Notes: generated by a model from the letters alone, not told the origin. Positions 54,838-64,000 are shown, numbered from the stretch's first letter. The stretch: 64,000 nucleotides of DNA from Brevundimonas subvibrioides ATCC 15264 (GCF_000144605.1 NC_014375.1:1674001-1738000); one strand, 5' to 3'. Program-made: numbers and translations.

Positions 54838-56060
54838 GCCTGTCGAAGGGCGGATCCGGTGCCTTCACGCCCCTGACGATGATTTTGGTCCTGGTGATCG
54901 GGGTGGCGGCCCTGGCAGGGCTCGGGATTCTTTCCGCCTATGCGCCGGAGCTGAAGTCGGGCGATGACGGCGGCACTCACGCCCTGTCCCGCTCCTCGGT
55001 CGGCTACGCCGCCCTGCCGCGTCTGTTGCGGGCGACCGGAACGCCAGTCGTGCTCAATCGGGGATCGTTGGGCAATGGCTCAAGCGACAGCTTTCTGATC
55101 TTGACCCCGTCGGTCGGAACGCCGCCGGTGCTCATCGAAGATATGCGGCACGAGGGCTCGGTCATGGTGGTCTTGCCCAAGTGGAACTACACGCCTCTGC
55201 CCGATCACCGCGGCTGGGTCTCGACGGTGGGCGTTGTCTCTGCCGACCAGGCGCTTTCCGTCCTGCCCCAAGAAATGCGTTACGGCACGACCCTCTCGGA
55301 CCTTCCCGGCCGCCAGCCCGTCTCGCTGCGCCGGGCGGCCGACGCGCTCCTCACCGACCAGGCGGTCGTCATAGACACGCACCGAAGGATCGTTGGATCT
55401 CAATGGATGCCAGTTATCGTCGACGCTGACGGTGGCACGGTGCTGGCCACCCATCGGGAGACGGGCCTCTATGTCCTGGCTGACGCCGACGTCCTGAACA
55501 CCCAAGGCCTCAAGTCCCTCGCCGGTGCCCGTACGGCGCTGGCGTTGTTGGATGCCCTGCGTCCACACGGGACGCCGGTCGTCTTCGACCTGACGCTCCA
55601 TGGCTTCCAGCGCACCCGCAACCTCGGCAGGCTGCTGCTGGAGCCGCCGTTCGTCGGCATGACCGTGGTTCTGGTCGCCCTGATCCTCTTCGCCGGCTGG
55701 CAAGCGACGGTCCGCTACGGCCCTGCGCGGCAGAACGGCCGTGTCGTCGCCCTGGGCAAGCGTGCCCTCGCTGACAATACCGCCGCCCTCGTCCGCATGG
55801 CCGGGCGCGAGCACCATATGGGGCCTCCCTACGCCCTTCTCGTTCGCGCCGCCGTCGCCCGGGCCATCGGCGCGCCGCGCGATCTGGCGGGAGACGATCT
55901 GGACGCCTTCCTCGATCGGGTCGGCGTCATCGCCGGCGCAACCCGCCCCTACACCGCCCTGGCAGAGAGCGCCCGGGCTGCCAGAACCCCCGGCGACCTT
56001 ATCCGCGTCGCCCGCGACCTCCACCGCTGGACCCAGGAGATGACACGTGCACGTCAATGA
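54834..56060 (+). CDS. DUF4350-type membrane protein of the MoxR operon
   Basis: About 408 residues. An N-terminal membrane helix (about 12-35) and a C-terminal one (about 264-285, [22 protein letters not shown]) flank a periplasmic domain with [24 protein letters not shown], the DUF4350 hallmark. A helical cytoplasmic tail follows. GTG at 54834 forms a GTGA overlap with the upstream stop; ATG at 54825 is an alternative. Proteins of this kind regularly accompany MoxR and DUF58; role unknown. Confidence 0.8.
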   Translation: MSLSKGGSGAFTPLTMILVLVIGVAALAGLGILSAYAPELKSGDDGGTHALSRSSVGYAALPRLLRATGTPVVLNRGSLGNGSSDSFLILTPSVGTPPVLIEDMRHEGSVMVVLPKWNYTPLPDHRGWVSTVGVVSADQALSVLPQEMRYGTTLSDLPGRQPVSLRRAADALLTDQAVVIDTHRRIVGSQWMPVIVDADGGTVLATHRETGLYVLADADVLNTQGLKSLAGARTALALLDALRPHGTPVVFDLTLHGFQRTRNLGRLLLEPPFVGMTVVLVALILFAGWQATVRYGPARQNGRVVALGKRALADNTAALVRMAGREHHMGPPYALLVRAAVARAIGAPRDLAGDDLDAFLDRVGVIAGATRPYTALAESARAARTPGDLIRVARDLHRWTQEMTRARQ

Positions 56061-57003
56061 GGTGAAGACCGTCGCCGATCGCATCCGCGCCGAGATCGGA
56101 AAGGCGGTGATCGGTCAGGACGGTGCGGTGGACCTTCTGCTGACCGCGCTGCTGGCCGGCGGCCACGTGCTGCTGGAGGGACCTCCCGGTACTGCCAAGA
56201 CCCTTCTCGCCCACAGTTTCGCGCGCAGCGTGGGTCTCGACTACGGCCGCATCCAATTCACTCCGGACTTGATGCCCGGCGACATCATCGGGTCGAACCT
56301 TTTCAACTTCCAAACCTCCAGCTTCACCCTGACGCGCGGACCGATCTTCTGCGAACTTCTGCTCGCCGACGAGATCAACCGAACTCCGCCCAAGACCCAG
56401 GCCGCCCTGCTGGAGGCCATGCAGGAGCGTCAGATCACCATCGACGGGCAGCGCCACGCCTTGGGCGATCGCTTCATCGTCGTCGCCACGCAGAATCCGA
56501 TCGAGCAGCAGGGCACCTATCCCTTGCCTGAGGCCCAGTTGGACCGCTTTCTTTTCAAACATGTGTTGTCCTATCCGACCATCGACCAGGAGCGTGCCAT
56601 CATCGCCGCCCAAGGAACCCGCACGCGCCAGATGGATCCGGTCGCGTTGGGCGTGGAGGTGGTCGCCGATGGCGCGACGATCGACGCGGCCGCCACGGCC
56701 GTGGCGGGAGTCCGCCTGACCGAGGAGGTCGTGGCCTACACCGCTGACCTGATCCGGGCGACCCGCGATTCCGCCGATGTCGAGACCGGTGCCTCGCCCC
56801 GGGCAGGAGCCATGCTGGCCGCCGCTGCCCGCGCCCGCGCCGCTCTGGACGGCCGTGACTATGTCATCCCTGATGATGTGAAAGTCCTCGCCTTGCCGGC
56901 GCTGCGCCACCGCGTGTTGCTGTCTCCCTCGGCCGAGATCGAGGGGCGTCGGGTGGATCAGGTGCTCGCCGGTCTGGTGGAGCGGGTGGCTGCGCCCCGG
57001 TGA
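56047..57003 (+). CDS. MoxR family AAA+ ATPase
   Basis: 318-residue ATPase. Walker A GPPGTAKT (about 42-49), Walker [25 protein letters not shown] with the MoxR-typical INRTPPK, sensor [24 protein letters not shown], and the C-terminal lid with [17 protein letters not shown]. MoxR ATPases act as chaperones for vWA-domain proteins and cofactor or complex assembly. The GTG start overlaps the DUF4350 gene by 14 bases, and the stop overlaps the DUF58 start (GTGA). Confidence 0.93.
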   Translation: MHVNEVKTVADRIRAEIGKAVIGQDGAVDLLLTALLAGGHVLLEGPPGTAKTLLAHSFARSVGLDYGRIQFTPDLMPGDIIGSNLFNFQTSSFTLTRGPIFCELLLADEINRTPPKTQAALLEAMQERQITIDGQRHALGDRFIVVATQNPIEQQGTYPLPEAQLDRFLFKHVLSYPTIDQERAIIAAQGTRTRQMDPVALGVEVVADGATIDAAATAVAGVRLTEEVVAYTADLIRATRDSADVETGASPRAGAMLAAAARARAALDGRDYVIPDDVKVLALPALRHRVLLSPSAEIEGRRVDQVLAGLVERVAAPR

Positions 57004-58316
57004 TCTATCCCACGCGGCGAGCGGTAGTCCTGATGGCGGCGGGAGCTCCCGTCGCCCTGTTGCTCGGCGTGCTGGTGCCGCAGGGCTGGCAGGTCGCGCT
57101 CGCATGGGTCCTCGCTGTCGTTGTCCTGACCGTGATCGACGCTGCCTGCGCCGGATCACGCAAGGCCCTGCGGCTGGAGCCTCTGCCTTCCGTCCTGGCC
57201 GCAGTGGGTCGCCCGGGTTCGGCGGAAGTGATCGTCCGCTTCGACGGCAGCGGCCCCCGCCCGCGCGAGGTAGAGGCTGCTGTCGCCGCCGACGCCCGGC
57301 TGGGTCTGACCACGCGTTCATGGCGCATGCCACTGATCGAGCGCCGCGCGAGGTTCGACTTCCCGTTCACACCCGAGCGGCGCGGGGTCGTCGATATGGA
57401 GACGATGTGGGTGCGCTGGATCGGCCCCCTTGCACTGGCCGCCAAACAGAAGACCTTCGCCCTCGACCTTCCGGTGGCGGTCCTGACCGACGTCCAGGCC
57501 GTGCGAGATCAGGCCATCCGACTGTTCGCCCGCGACGCCATGTTCGGTGTGAAATCCCAGGCCCAACTCGGCGAGGGCTCGGAGTTCCAGGCCCTCACCG
57601 ACTACCAGCCCGGCGTCGACCGCCGCGCAATCGACTGGAAACAGTCCGCCCGCCACGCCACTCTGCTGGCCAAGGAGCACCATACGGAGCGCAACCACAA
57701 CGTCATCATGGCGCTGGACTGCGGCCGCGTCGCTTCCGAGCCTGTCGGAGGAATGCCGCGCATGGATCGGTTCATCCACGCGGCACTCCTGCTGAGCTAC
57801 GCCTGTCTGCGCTCCGGCGATCGAGCGGGCCTCTTCGCCTTCGACAACGTCGCCCGCATCAACACCGGGCCTCTGTCGGGCCTCAACGCCCAGAGTACGC
57901 TCCAGACGATCGCGGGCCGCATCGACTATTCGACGCACGAGACGAATTACACGCTCGCTCTCGCGACCTTGGCCAGCGGGCTGAAGCGACGCTCGCTGGT
58001 CGTGGTCTTTACCGACTTCGCTGATTCGACCTCGGCCGAGCTGATGATCGAATCCCTCGGCCGACTGCTGCGTCGCCACCTCATCCTCTTCGTCGTCATG
58101 CGCGACGAGGAGCTCGAAAGCCTGACCGCCGCGGAACCGGTCGAGCCTGAGGACGTCGCCCGTTCCGTTGTGGCGGGCGGCCTGCTGCGCGAACGTGAGC
58201 TCGTCCTGACCCGCCTGCGCCGCATGGGCGCGCACATCGTCGAGGCACCCGCCGATCGCGTCGGACCGGACGTGCTGAATGCTTATCTCGACCTGAAGCG
58301 AAGGGACCTGTTGTGA
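57000..58316 (+). CDS. DUF58 domain protein (vWA-like partner of MoxR)
   Basis: 438 residues with two N-terminal membrane helices (about 8-40) and a DUF58 core: [48 protein letters not shown], which is the family signature, and later [17 protein letters not shown], resembling a vWA metal-site region. It is the standard partner of MoxR ATPases. GTGA overlaps at both ends show tight coupling. Confidence 0.93.
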   Translation: MIYPTRRAVVLMAAGAPVALLLGVLVPQGWQVALAWVLAVVVLTVIDAACAGSRKALRLEPLPSVLAAVGRPGSAEVIVRFDGSGPRPREVEAAVAADARLGLTTRSWRMPLIERRARFDFPFTPERRGVVDMETMWVRWIGPLALAAKQKTFALDLPVAVLTDVQAVRDQAIRLFARDAMFGVKSQAQLGEGSEFQALTDYQPGVDRRAIDWKQSARHATLLAKEHHTERNHNVIMALDCGRVASEPVGGMPRMDRFIHAALLLSYACLRSGDRAGLFAFDNVARINTGPLSGLNAQSTLQTIAGRIDYSTHETNYTLALATLASGLKRRSLVVVFTDFADSTSAELMIESLGRLLRRHLILFVVMRDEELESLTAAEPVEPEDVARSVVAGGLLRERELVLTRLRRMGAHIVEAPADRVGPDVLNAYLDLKRRDLL

Positions 58317-59326
58317 CCGGCACCCCATCCCCGCACACCTTGCGCAGCCAGCGCTTCCGGCGCGAGCGGCAGGCCGACTGGGCGCGCTTGGAACGACTGA
58401 TGGATAAGGTCGAAAAGGGCTCGGCCGCCCAGCTGACCGACGACGAAATCCTCGCCATTCCTGTCCTCTATCGCTCGACCCTCTCCGCCCTGTCGGTGGC
58501 CCGCGAGACGTCGCTGGATCGGGGATTGGTCGAATTCCTCGAGACCCTTTCGGCCCGCGCCTATTTCTTCGTCTACGGCTCCCGGACGACCCTCCAGGAC
58601 CGGCTCGCGAGCTTTTTCAGCAACGACTGGCCGGCGTCAGTCCGTAGCCTGTGGCGCGAGACCCTGGTCTCTGGTGCCTTGATGTTACTGGGTGCCTTCG
58701 TGGCGGCGTGGCTCGTTTCCATCGAGCCTGACTGGTTCTACGCGTTTGTCCCCGCCGACTTGGCGGGCGGCAGAGATCCCGCCGCCTCGACCGAGACTCT
58801 GCGCGCCACTCTGGATGGATCCGAGGACCAGCCCGGCCTGTCCGTGTTCGCTGCCTATCTGTTCACCCACAACGCCCAGGTGGCGATCCTGGCCTTCGCG
58901 CTGGGCTTCTCCCTCTGCGTCCCTACGGCGCTACTGATGCTCTACAACGGGACGATGCTGGGGGCCTTCTTCGCCCTGTTCGCCAGCCGGGGGCTCGGCG
59001 TGGAGCTCGGCGGCTGGTTGCTGATTCACGGGGTGACCGAGCTGTTTGCCGTAACCCTCGCCGGAGCCGCCGGCCTGAAGATTGGCTGGGCCGTCGCCTT
59101 CCCGGCCGACCGGTCGAGGCTTGACGCCGCGATCGCCGCGGGTCGCACCGCCGCAGTCGCCATGGGCGGTGTGGTCGTCATGCTGTTCGTCGCCGGCCTG
59201 CTGGAAGGGTTTGGCCGCCAGCTGATCGTCGACACCGGGGTGCGCTACGCGGTGGCGGCCTTCACCGGCCTGGTCTGGACCGCCTATTTCTACGGTCCGC
59301 GTGGGAGAACCTTCCGTGGTCTCTAA
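58313..59326 (+). CDS. SpoIIM-like integral membrane protein
   Basis: 337 residues. An N-terminal charged helical region (RQADWARLERLMDKVEKG) leads into at least five membrane helices; FLFTHNAQVAILAFALGFSLCVPTALLMLYNGTMLGAFFALF-type sequence and LLIHGVTELFAVTLAGAAGLKIGW are SpoIIM (stage II sporulation M) family signatures. This non-sporulating organism uses the family in the MoxR-type operon. GTG start overlaps the DUF58 stop. Confidence 0.88.
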   Translation: MTGTPSPHTLRSQRFRRERQADWARLERLMDKVEKGSAAQLTDDEILAIPVLYRSTLSALSVARETSLDRGLVEFLETLSARAYFFVYGSRTTLQDRLASFFSNDWPASVRSLWRETLVSGALMLLGAFVAAWLVSIEPDWFYAFVPADLAGGRDPAASTETLRATLDGSEDQPGLSVFAAYLFTHNAQVAILAFALGFSLCVPTALLMLYNGTMLGAFFALFASRGLGVELGGWLLIHGVTELFAVTLAGAAGLKIGWAVAFPADRSRLDAAIAAGRTAAVAMGGVVVMLFVAGLLEGFGRQLIVDTGVRYAVAAFTGLVWTAYFYGPRGRTFRGL

Positions 59327-60194
59327 GCCGGTCGGCAAGTCGACCGAACGCGTCTTCGTTACGCCCGAGGGCGTCGACCTGCGCCTGAACATCGGCGACG
59401 CGGGGCAGCGCGCCGCCGCCTTCCTGATGGACGCAGCGATCATCATTGCCGTCCTCGTCGGCCTGACCATCGCTGCGGTCCTGATGGGCATCGGCGCTGG
59501 TGCCGCGAGCGGCTTCACGGGGGTCGAGGTCATTGCCGTGATCTGGCTGCTGATCTTCTTCTTGCTGCGGAATTTCTATTTTACGGCCTTTGAACTTTCG
59601 GCCGCTGCGGCGACCCCGGGCAAGCGAATGTTCGGCCTCCGGGTCGCCTCACGGGACGGCGGACGGCTCAGGGCAGAGTCAGTCTTCGCTCGCAATGCGC
59701 TGCGCGAACTGGAGGTCTTCCTGCCCCTGTCCCTCCTCATGAGCCGGGCTGACCAGGGCGGCGCCGAGAGCTGGATGTGGTTGCTGGCGCTTGGTTGGGC
59801 GTGCGTCTTCGTCTTCTTCCCGCTATTCAACAAGGATCGCCTCCGGGCCGGAGACCTGGTCGGTGGCACCTGGGTCGTGCGCACGCCCAGGCGCAAGCTG
59901 ACGCGCGACATGGCCGACGACGGCGCGGAGCGCCTGGGGCATTTCGTGTTCGAGCCGGCCCAGCTGGATGCTTATGGAGCCAAGGAGCTGCACGTGCTGG
60001 AATCTGTCCTGCGCCAGCGTGACCGCGGCACGATGGCGGCGGTCGCTGCCCGCATCTCGGCGAAGATCGGCTGGCAGCGCGGCCTCGACGACCGCGACGA
60101 GGACTTTCTCAGCGCCTACTATGCCGCCCTTCGCGGACGGCTCGAACAGCGTCTGCTGATGGGCGTAAGACGCCGCGACAAGCACGACGTCTGA
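59316..60194 (+). CDS. RDD family membrane protein
   Basis: 292 residues. The RDD domain (about 15-165) has RAAAFLMDAAIIIAVLVGLTIA in the first helix, AAATPGKRMFGLRVASRDGGRL and a further two or three helices, then a cytoplasmic helical tail (about 200-292). The usual R-x-x-A...D-x-x pattern is RAAAFLMDA. GTG at 59316 has GGGAG eight bases upstream, which decides the start; it overlaps the SpoIIM gene by 11 bases. Last gene of the operon. Confidence 0.88.
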   Translation: MVSKPVGKSTERVFVTPEGVDLRLNIGDAGQRAAAFLMDAAIIIAVLVGLTIAAVLMGIGAGAASGFTGVEVIAVIWLLIFFLLRNFYFTAFELSAAAATPGKRMFGLRVASRDGGRLRAESVFARNALRELEVFLPLSLLMSRADQGGAESWMWLLALGWACVFVFFPLFNKDRLRAGDLVGGTWVVRTPRRKLTRDMADDGAERLGHFVFEPAQLDAYGAKELHVLESVLRQRDRGTMAAVAARISAKIGWQRGLDDRDEDFLSAYYAALRGRLEQRLLMGVRRRDKHDV

Positions 60195-60203
60195 GCTTCA
60201 GCC

Positions 60204-61166
60204 TCAGTCGAAGACCGACGCCAGCTCCTCAGGACCCACGCCTTCCTTGATGCTGCGAAGCTCGTAGTACAGGGCCGCCACGCCCGCCGCGCCGATGACG
60301 CTGGTCAGGATGTTGCTGAGCGCCGTCGTGATCATATTCACACCCAGGCTGGCCGAGCCGCCCACGAAGCTGCCGCCCGTCGCCGCGCCGATACCGGCGA
60401 CCAGCATGCCGATCATCACCGAGCCCAGAAAGAGGATCACGGCCAGACCGAAGATGGGCCAGCGGTAGCCTTTGGTCAGCTCGCGGCTACGCTGCAGGCT
60501 TTCCGTCACGCCCCGGTCCTCGACCGCCACCGCAGCGGTTGCCACCGACCAAATCACCGCCAGGATCACGCCCGGCACGACCAGCAGGATGTACCCGAGG
60601 CCCGTGCCCAGTCCGACGAGGATCCCGACGCCCAGCAGCGGCAGGAAGAGCTTGCTCCCGGCCGCAAAGGCCGCACCGATGCTCATGGCTTTGTCGTTGA
60701 ATGAGGCCACAGTGACCTTCACCACCATCCCCTGCAGCATATAGGTGCCGACGAACCACAGCAGATAGGCGAGCCCGATGATGGCGAAGGAGGCCGCCTG
60801 GCCCTCCAACAACCTGGACTGACCATAGACCAGCAGCAGGCTCGGAATCCCGACCAGGAGGACGGAGCCGATCAGGAAGGTCACGCCGTTCTGTCGGATC
60901 GCGTTGAACGTCCTCTGGATCACCCGGCCCAGATCGAAAGTGCCAGAGACCGATGCGACGCTCAAGGCCTGCGAGGCCGGCGGCCCGTCGAGCGCGAAGA
61001 TTTGGGTTGCGACACTCTCGTACGCAATAAAATCAACACGCTGTCCGGACAGGAGGGGCGGGGCCGAACGGATCGATGAAGCGCTGAAGTTATAGATCTC
61101 GCCATTGTCGCCGGTAATGGTTCCGCCGCCGGCACCCTCGCCGAATGTCGTCACTTGGCCGCGCAT
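60204..61166 (-). CDS. Membrane protein with cold-shock-domain-like N-terminus
   Basis: 320 residues. Residues 1-60 resemble a degenerate cold-shock/OB domain: MRGQVTTFGEGAGGGTITGDNGEIYNF, then LLSGQRVDFIAYESVATQIFAL, matching the MxGxVxxF...GxGxIxxDxG...VxFxxxxxxxGxxA layout. A linker and about six membrane helices follow (from about residue 95), with GYILLVVPGVILAVIWSVATAAVAVEDRGVTESLQRSRELTKGYRW, a motif of YciC/DUF975-like proteins. It is convergent with the RDD gene 9 bases away. Function unknown. Confidence 0.75.
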   Translation of the reverse strand: MRGQVTTFGEGAGGGTITGDNGEIYNFSASSIRSAPPLLSGQRVDFIAYESVATQIFALDGPPASQALSVASVSGTFDLGRVIQRTFNAIRQNGVTFLIGSVLLVGIPSLLLVYGQSRLLEGQAASFAIIGLAYLLWFVGTYMLQGMVVKVTVASFNDKAMSIGAAFAAGSKLFLPLLGVGILVGLGTGLGYILLVVPGVILAVIWSVATAAVAVEDRGVTESLQRSRELTKGYRWPIFGLAVILFLGSVMIGMLVAGIGAATGGSFVGGSASLGVNMITTALSNILTSVIGAAGVAALYYELRSIKEGVGPEELASVFD

Positions 61167-61360
61167 GTCATTCCCCGAAGCTGAGGTCGATGATCGCCTG
61201 CGGATTTGGCCGGCACAACCCCCCGTAGCGCTCGGCTCTGGCGATGTCTCGGCACCTTACCTCCCTGGTTCGGGCGCGTGGAGCCTGTGCAGCTCGTGCG
61301 TGGGGGAACGAGATGCGGATGCCCGCGGCCCGCGTATCAGCGAGATCGCCATCCGCATTC

Positions 61361-61663
61361 TCAGCCGAACCCGCTTATCCACGCCTCCAGTTCCGACCAG
61401 TCGTTCTTGTCCGCGAGTTCGAGACCGACATCAGCCAGCAGATCCATGTGGGCTGGAGAGACCGAGCCTACGCGGCTGGCGGCCATGCACATGGTCATCA
61501 CGGCCTGCCGCGTCCGACCCTCGGCGCAGCGGCCGAGCGGCCGGCGCTTCGCTTTTTCCAGGTCCTCGGCGCGCTCGGCGACAGGGTCTATGCCCTTTAG
61601 AATATCCAGCCTGAGCGCCGTCGCCGCCCAACAACGTCCCCCGGCAGAATCATAGAGATACAA
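61361..61663 (-). CDS. Small hypothetical protein, possibly a gene remnant
   Basis: 100 residues ending AHMDLLADVGLELADKNDWSELEAWISGFG, helical and protein-like in its C-terminal half. The first codons lie within the right direct repeat, so the true start may be internal (for example at Met 56 or 58) or the gene may be truncated. No family recognised. Confidence 0.4.
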   Translation of the reverse strand: MYLYDSAGGRCWAATALRLDILKGIDPVAERAEDLEKAKRRPLGRCAEGRTRQAVMTMCMAASRVGSVSPAHMDLLADVGLELADKNDWSELEAWISGFG

Positions 61664-61677
61664 TGATCTTGCCGGGG
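61619..61677 (+). repeat. Right direct repeat
   Basis: Same length as the copy at 52515-52573, starting CGTCGCCGCC and ending GCCGGGG. The tRNA-derived part has lost the exact CCA end (CCAACAAC instead of TACCAAC), so it is not a functional tRNA end. Weak similarity continues about 20 bases further (TCCGG.TTCG). Confidence 0.7.
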
Positions 61678-61854
61678 CGGTCCGGTCCGGGTTCGACGTA
61701 GCCGCTGGCCGTCAGAGCAGGGGAAGAGGGGACCCGCCGATCTGGTCGGTGATCCGTCGGCATCGGGGCTGACGATCTGCCGCTTTGGTAGCGTCCCCGC
61801 CGCCGTTTCGCGTTAAGGACCGGGCCCCATCCGTTCGGCCCTCTCATCCCCCTC
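61678..61854. other. Short non-coding stretch before the yegD-like gene
   Basis: Contains the continuation of the right repeat and presumably the promoter of the Hsp70 gene. No further structure recognised. Confidence 0.4.
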
Positions 61855-63180
61855 ATGACTCCCACACCCGCCCTGACCATCGGCATCGACTTCGGCACGA
61901 CCAATACCGTTGTCGCGGTGACCAGATCCGATGGCGATGTCGAAGTGCTGCGGTTCAGCGCGCCCGATGGCGACCTGACCGCGTTCCGCTCGACGCTGGG
62001 TTTCCAGCTGCTCGAGGAGCGGGGCCGCCCACCGGAGCGGATCGTCGAAGCCGGGCCCTGGGCCATCGACGCCTATGTCGAGGATCCGCTGGAGACCCGC
62101 TTCATCCAGTCGTTCAAAACCTTTGCCGCCAGTTCCGCCTTCACCGAGACGGTGATCGACAACCGGCGCTACGGCTTCGAGGATTTGTTGTCGGCCTTCC
62201 TGCTTCGTCTGCGTCATCACGGCGGTGCCGCCATGGGGGCGCTGCCCGCGCAGGTGATCGTCGGTCGCCCCGTGACCTTCGCCGGCGGCTCCGACGAGCG
62301 CCTCGCGCTGGAGCGGTACGAGACAGCCTTCAGTCGTCTGGGCTTCACCGACATCCGCTACGCCTATGAGCCCGTCGGGGCGGCCTTCTTCTTTGCGCGT
62401 CAGCTCAGGAGCGCGGCCACGGTCCTCGTCGCGGACTTCGGCGGCGGCACGAGCGACTTCTCGATCGTGCGGTTCGAGCCCGGTCCGGACGGCCTGCGGT
62501 CCACCGCGCTGGCGCGCTCCGGCGTGGGTGTCGCCGGTGACGCCTTCGACTACCGCATCATCGACAGGCTGGTATCGCCGGAACTCGGCAAGGGCAGCGA
62601 GTATCGCAGCTTCGAAAAGGTCCTGCCGATCCCCCAGCGCTACTTCGCCGCCTTCGCGCGATGGGATCAGTTGGCCCTTCTACGGGCCTCGCGGGACATG
62701 AAGGACATCCGCGACATCGCCAGAAACGCACTGGAGCCGGAGAAGCTGGCCAGACTGATCGAGGTGCTCGACGACAATCACGGCTATGCCCTCTACCAGT
62801 CGATCTCGCGTCTGAAGATGGATCTCTCGGACGCCGCTGCAGCGACCTTCGAATTCGCCGCGGGATCAATCCACATCCAGGCCGAGGTGGCCCGATCGGA
62901 CTTCGAGGAATGGATATCGCCCGAGCTGGCCGCGATCGAGAAGGCCGTGGATGAAGCGATCGAGCGATCAGGTCTCCAGGCGGGTGAGGTCGACCGGATC
63001 TTCCTGACCGGAGGCACCTCCTTCGTGCCGGCGGTCAGGCACATCTTCCATCGACGCTTCGATCCCGCCCGGATCGAGACGGGCGGGGAGTTCGAGTCCA
63101 TCGCGTCGGGCCTCGCCCTGATCGGCCTCGAGGCCGATCTCGACCTTTGGACGCAGCGAAGAGGGCCTGCGGGCCTCTGA
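61855..63180 (+). CDS. yegD: Hsp70 family protein, YegD type
   Basis: 441-residue actin-fold ATPase without the usual C-terminal substrate lid. Phosphate-1 motif IGIDFGTTNTVVAV, phosphate-2 LVADFGGGTSDFSIVRF and the adenosine motif FLTGGTSFVPAVRHIF are visible. Length matches E. coli YegD (about 450). Its last 36 codons recur as a remnant at 52801-52918. The client or role of YegD proteins is unknown. Confidence 0.9.
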   Translation: MTPTPALTIGIDFGTTNTVVAVTRSDGDVEVLRFSAPDGDLTAFRSTLGFQLLEERGRPPERIVEAGPWAIDAYVEDPLETRFIQSFKTFAASSAFTETVIDNRRYGFEDLLSAFLLRLRHHGGAAMGALPAQVIVGRPVTFAGGSDERLALERYETAFSRLGFTDIRYAYEPVGAAFFFARQLRSAATVLVADFGGGTSDFSIVRFEPGPDGLRSTALARSGVGVAGDAFDYRIIDRLVSPELGKGSEYRSFEKVLPIPQRYFAAFARWDQLALLRASRDMKDIRDIARNALEPEKLARLIEVLDDNHGYALYQSISRLKMDLSDAAAATFEFAAGSIHIQAEVARSDFEEWISPELAAIEKAVDEAIERSGLQAGEVDRIFLTGGTSFVPAVRHIFHRRFDPARIETGGEFESIASGLALIGLEADLDLWTQRRGPAGL

Positions 63181-63218
63181 GCCGCAACCGATCGGGCTGC
63201 CGGCATCGAGGTCGCGCC

Positions 63219-64000
63219 TTACCGCACGCGATGGATCTTCATGACAGCCGCGCCCCCCAGGAGCGCCAGGACGGCACCCGTGACATAGATGGACTGAAGG
63301 TCGTCTCCGAACCACGCCAGCGCCAACAGGCCCAGCAAGGGCGCAAAGATCTGGGCCGCCGTGACAGCGACGTTCATCAGGCCCATGTCCCGGCCGGCAT
63401 GGGTCCGGTCGGGCAGGACTTCCGCCACGAGAACGGCGTCGGTGATACCGTAAAGACCCACGCCGACGCCCAGGATCGCCTGTGCGACCCAGGGCCCCGG
63501 CCAGTTCGGGACCAGCGCCATCAGCAACGACCCCATGGCGAGAAGCAAGGCACCCCCGAACACCAGCTGCTTGCGCCGGCCGATCCGGTCGGAGACGCGC
63601 CCGCCCATCAGGCCGGCCAACACCGAGAGAGACGTCGAGGTGCCCAGCAGCACGGCCATCGCCACCTCGATCCGCATCCCCTTCAGCGCCCGATCCAGAC
63701 CGGTTTCCTGATCCAGGAAGAACAGCAGATACAGAACGTTCAGCGCCACCGCGGTCTGGACCAGCAGGCGCGATCCGAACGCGATCAGAAAATCCCGATC
63801 GGCGAAGGCGGCCAGGGACGGGCGCTGGCGTGGTTTCGCGGTCGATCGGGGCCCCGCGCGAAACGTCATCACGATGAATGGCACCACCATGGCCACGGTC
63901 ACCAGCACGACGGCCGTCAGCCGCTCGGTCTCGCCGGTCAGCCACACACCGATCACCAGGGCCCCGAACAGGCTCGACAGCGGAAAGGCCAGCCCCGTGA
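63219..64000 (-). CDS. MFS transporter, 5' end beyond the window
   Basis: At least 260 residues of a major facilitator protein; the reading frame continues without a stop to the window edge (PLSSLFGALVIGVWLTGETERL), so the N-terminal helices lie outside. About eight membrane helices are visible, with the cytoplasmic loop motif GRVSDRIGRRKQLV between helices 8 and 9 and GVGLYGITDAVLVAEVLP. It resembles SLC45/sugar-type MFS carriers. Substrate not inferable. Confidence 0.88.
   Translation of the reverse strand, partial: TGLAFPLSSLFGALVIGVWLTGETERLTAVVLVTVAMVVPFIVMTFRAGPRSTAKPRQRPSLAAFADRDFLIAFGSRLLVQTAVALNVLYLLFFLDQETGLDRALKGMRIEVAMAVLLGTSTSLSVLAGLMGGRVSDRIGRRKQLVFGGALLLAMGSLLMALVPNWPGPWVAQAILGVGVGLYGITDAVLVAEVLPDRTHAGRDMGLMNVAVTAAQIFAPLLGLLALAWFGDDLQSIYVTGAVLALLGGAAVMKIHRVR

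Larger units (their letters stand above)
52515..61677. mobile_element. Segment bracketed by direct repeats at tRNA-Val; candidate island or duplication
   Basis: About 9.2 kb between the repeats at 52515-52573 and 61619-61677. It holds a decayed YegD 3' end, small genes among REP-like hairpins, and the MoxR-type operon. No integrase, transposase or plasmid gene is visible. It may be a decayed tRNA-targeted island, or the product of a duplication of the tRNA-terminator-yegD segment followed by loss, because both the repeat and the yegD tail occur in the same order twice. Confidence 0.4.

Noticed and set aside
61105..61655. Several overlapping plus-strand frames between the CSD-like membrane protein gene and the right repeat
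   Set aside because: Arg/Ser/Pro-rich translation without motifs; the minus strand has the only modestly protein-like frame here.

Overview
The window is GC-rich, gene-dense chromosomal DNA of an alphaproteobacterium, most likely Caulobacteraceae and probably Brevundimonas. Evidence seen directly: the phoR-pstC-pstA-pstB-phoU-phoB order, the tig/clpP/clpX/lon protease block, ExbB/ExbD/TonB, a DUF1501/DUF1800 pair, and a tRNA-His with no G(-1), a G1.U72 pair and A73, which is a hallmark of an alphaproteobacterial clade that includes Caulobacter. The genus is inference. There is no phage, CRISPR array or intact insertion sequence.

Layout. 0-7 kb: phosphate sensing and uptake (PhoR, Pst transporter, PhoU, PhoB) with a Pho-box-like site before pstC. 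6.7-16.3 kb: a secreted ChaN-like protein, Hsp33, a short-chain dehydrogenase with a membrane tail, a natural SerB-SerA fusion, a GDSL esterase autotransporter, then infA-maf-RNase E/G-like-yacG and tRNA-Phe. 16.7-19 kb: exbB-exbD-tonB and tRNA-His. 19-26 kb: a TelA-like protein, a CoA-transferase operon with a carboxymuconolactone-decarboxylase-family gene inside it, and a divergent lipid-modification locus (flavin oxidoreductase + DUF1365, facing a Cfa-like methyltransferase + DUF2177). The DUF1365 gene carries two GC-rich palindromic elements inside its reading frame. 26-32 kb: two tandem paralogous secreted proteins with duplicated beta-domains, then an SGNH-SGNH-MBOAT-membrane protein operon that looks like an envelope O-acylation system.

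32-42 kb: DUF1501/DUF1800, an alpha/beta hydrolase, small proline-rich proteins, an SCP2-like protein, an acyl-CoA dehydrogenase, a single-chain EgtB-EgtD fusion for ergothioneine synthesis (domain order opposite to fungal Egt1), stress proteins and an MBL hydrolase. 42.7-52.3 kb: protein quality control (trigger factor, ClpP, ClpX, Lon) interleaved with small uncharacterised genes, ending at tRNA-Val.

52.5-61.7 kb is the accessory-looking part. It is bracketed by 59-base imperfect direct repeats that begin in the 3' end of tRNA-Val and run through its downstream hairpin. The left repeat is followed by a decayed 3' end of a YegD-type Hsp70 gene and the right repeat by the intact gene. Between them lie small genes among REP-like hairpins, then a tightly overlapped DUF4129-DUF4350-MoxR-DUF58-SpoIIM-RDD operon (a MoxR AAA+/vWA-type membrane system) and a convergent membrane protein with a cold-shock-domain-like N-terminus. 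The window ends inside an MFS transporter gene.

Many very long open frames antisense to real genes are artefacts of the GC-rich codon pattern and are not annotated.
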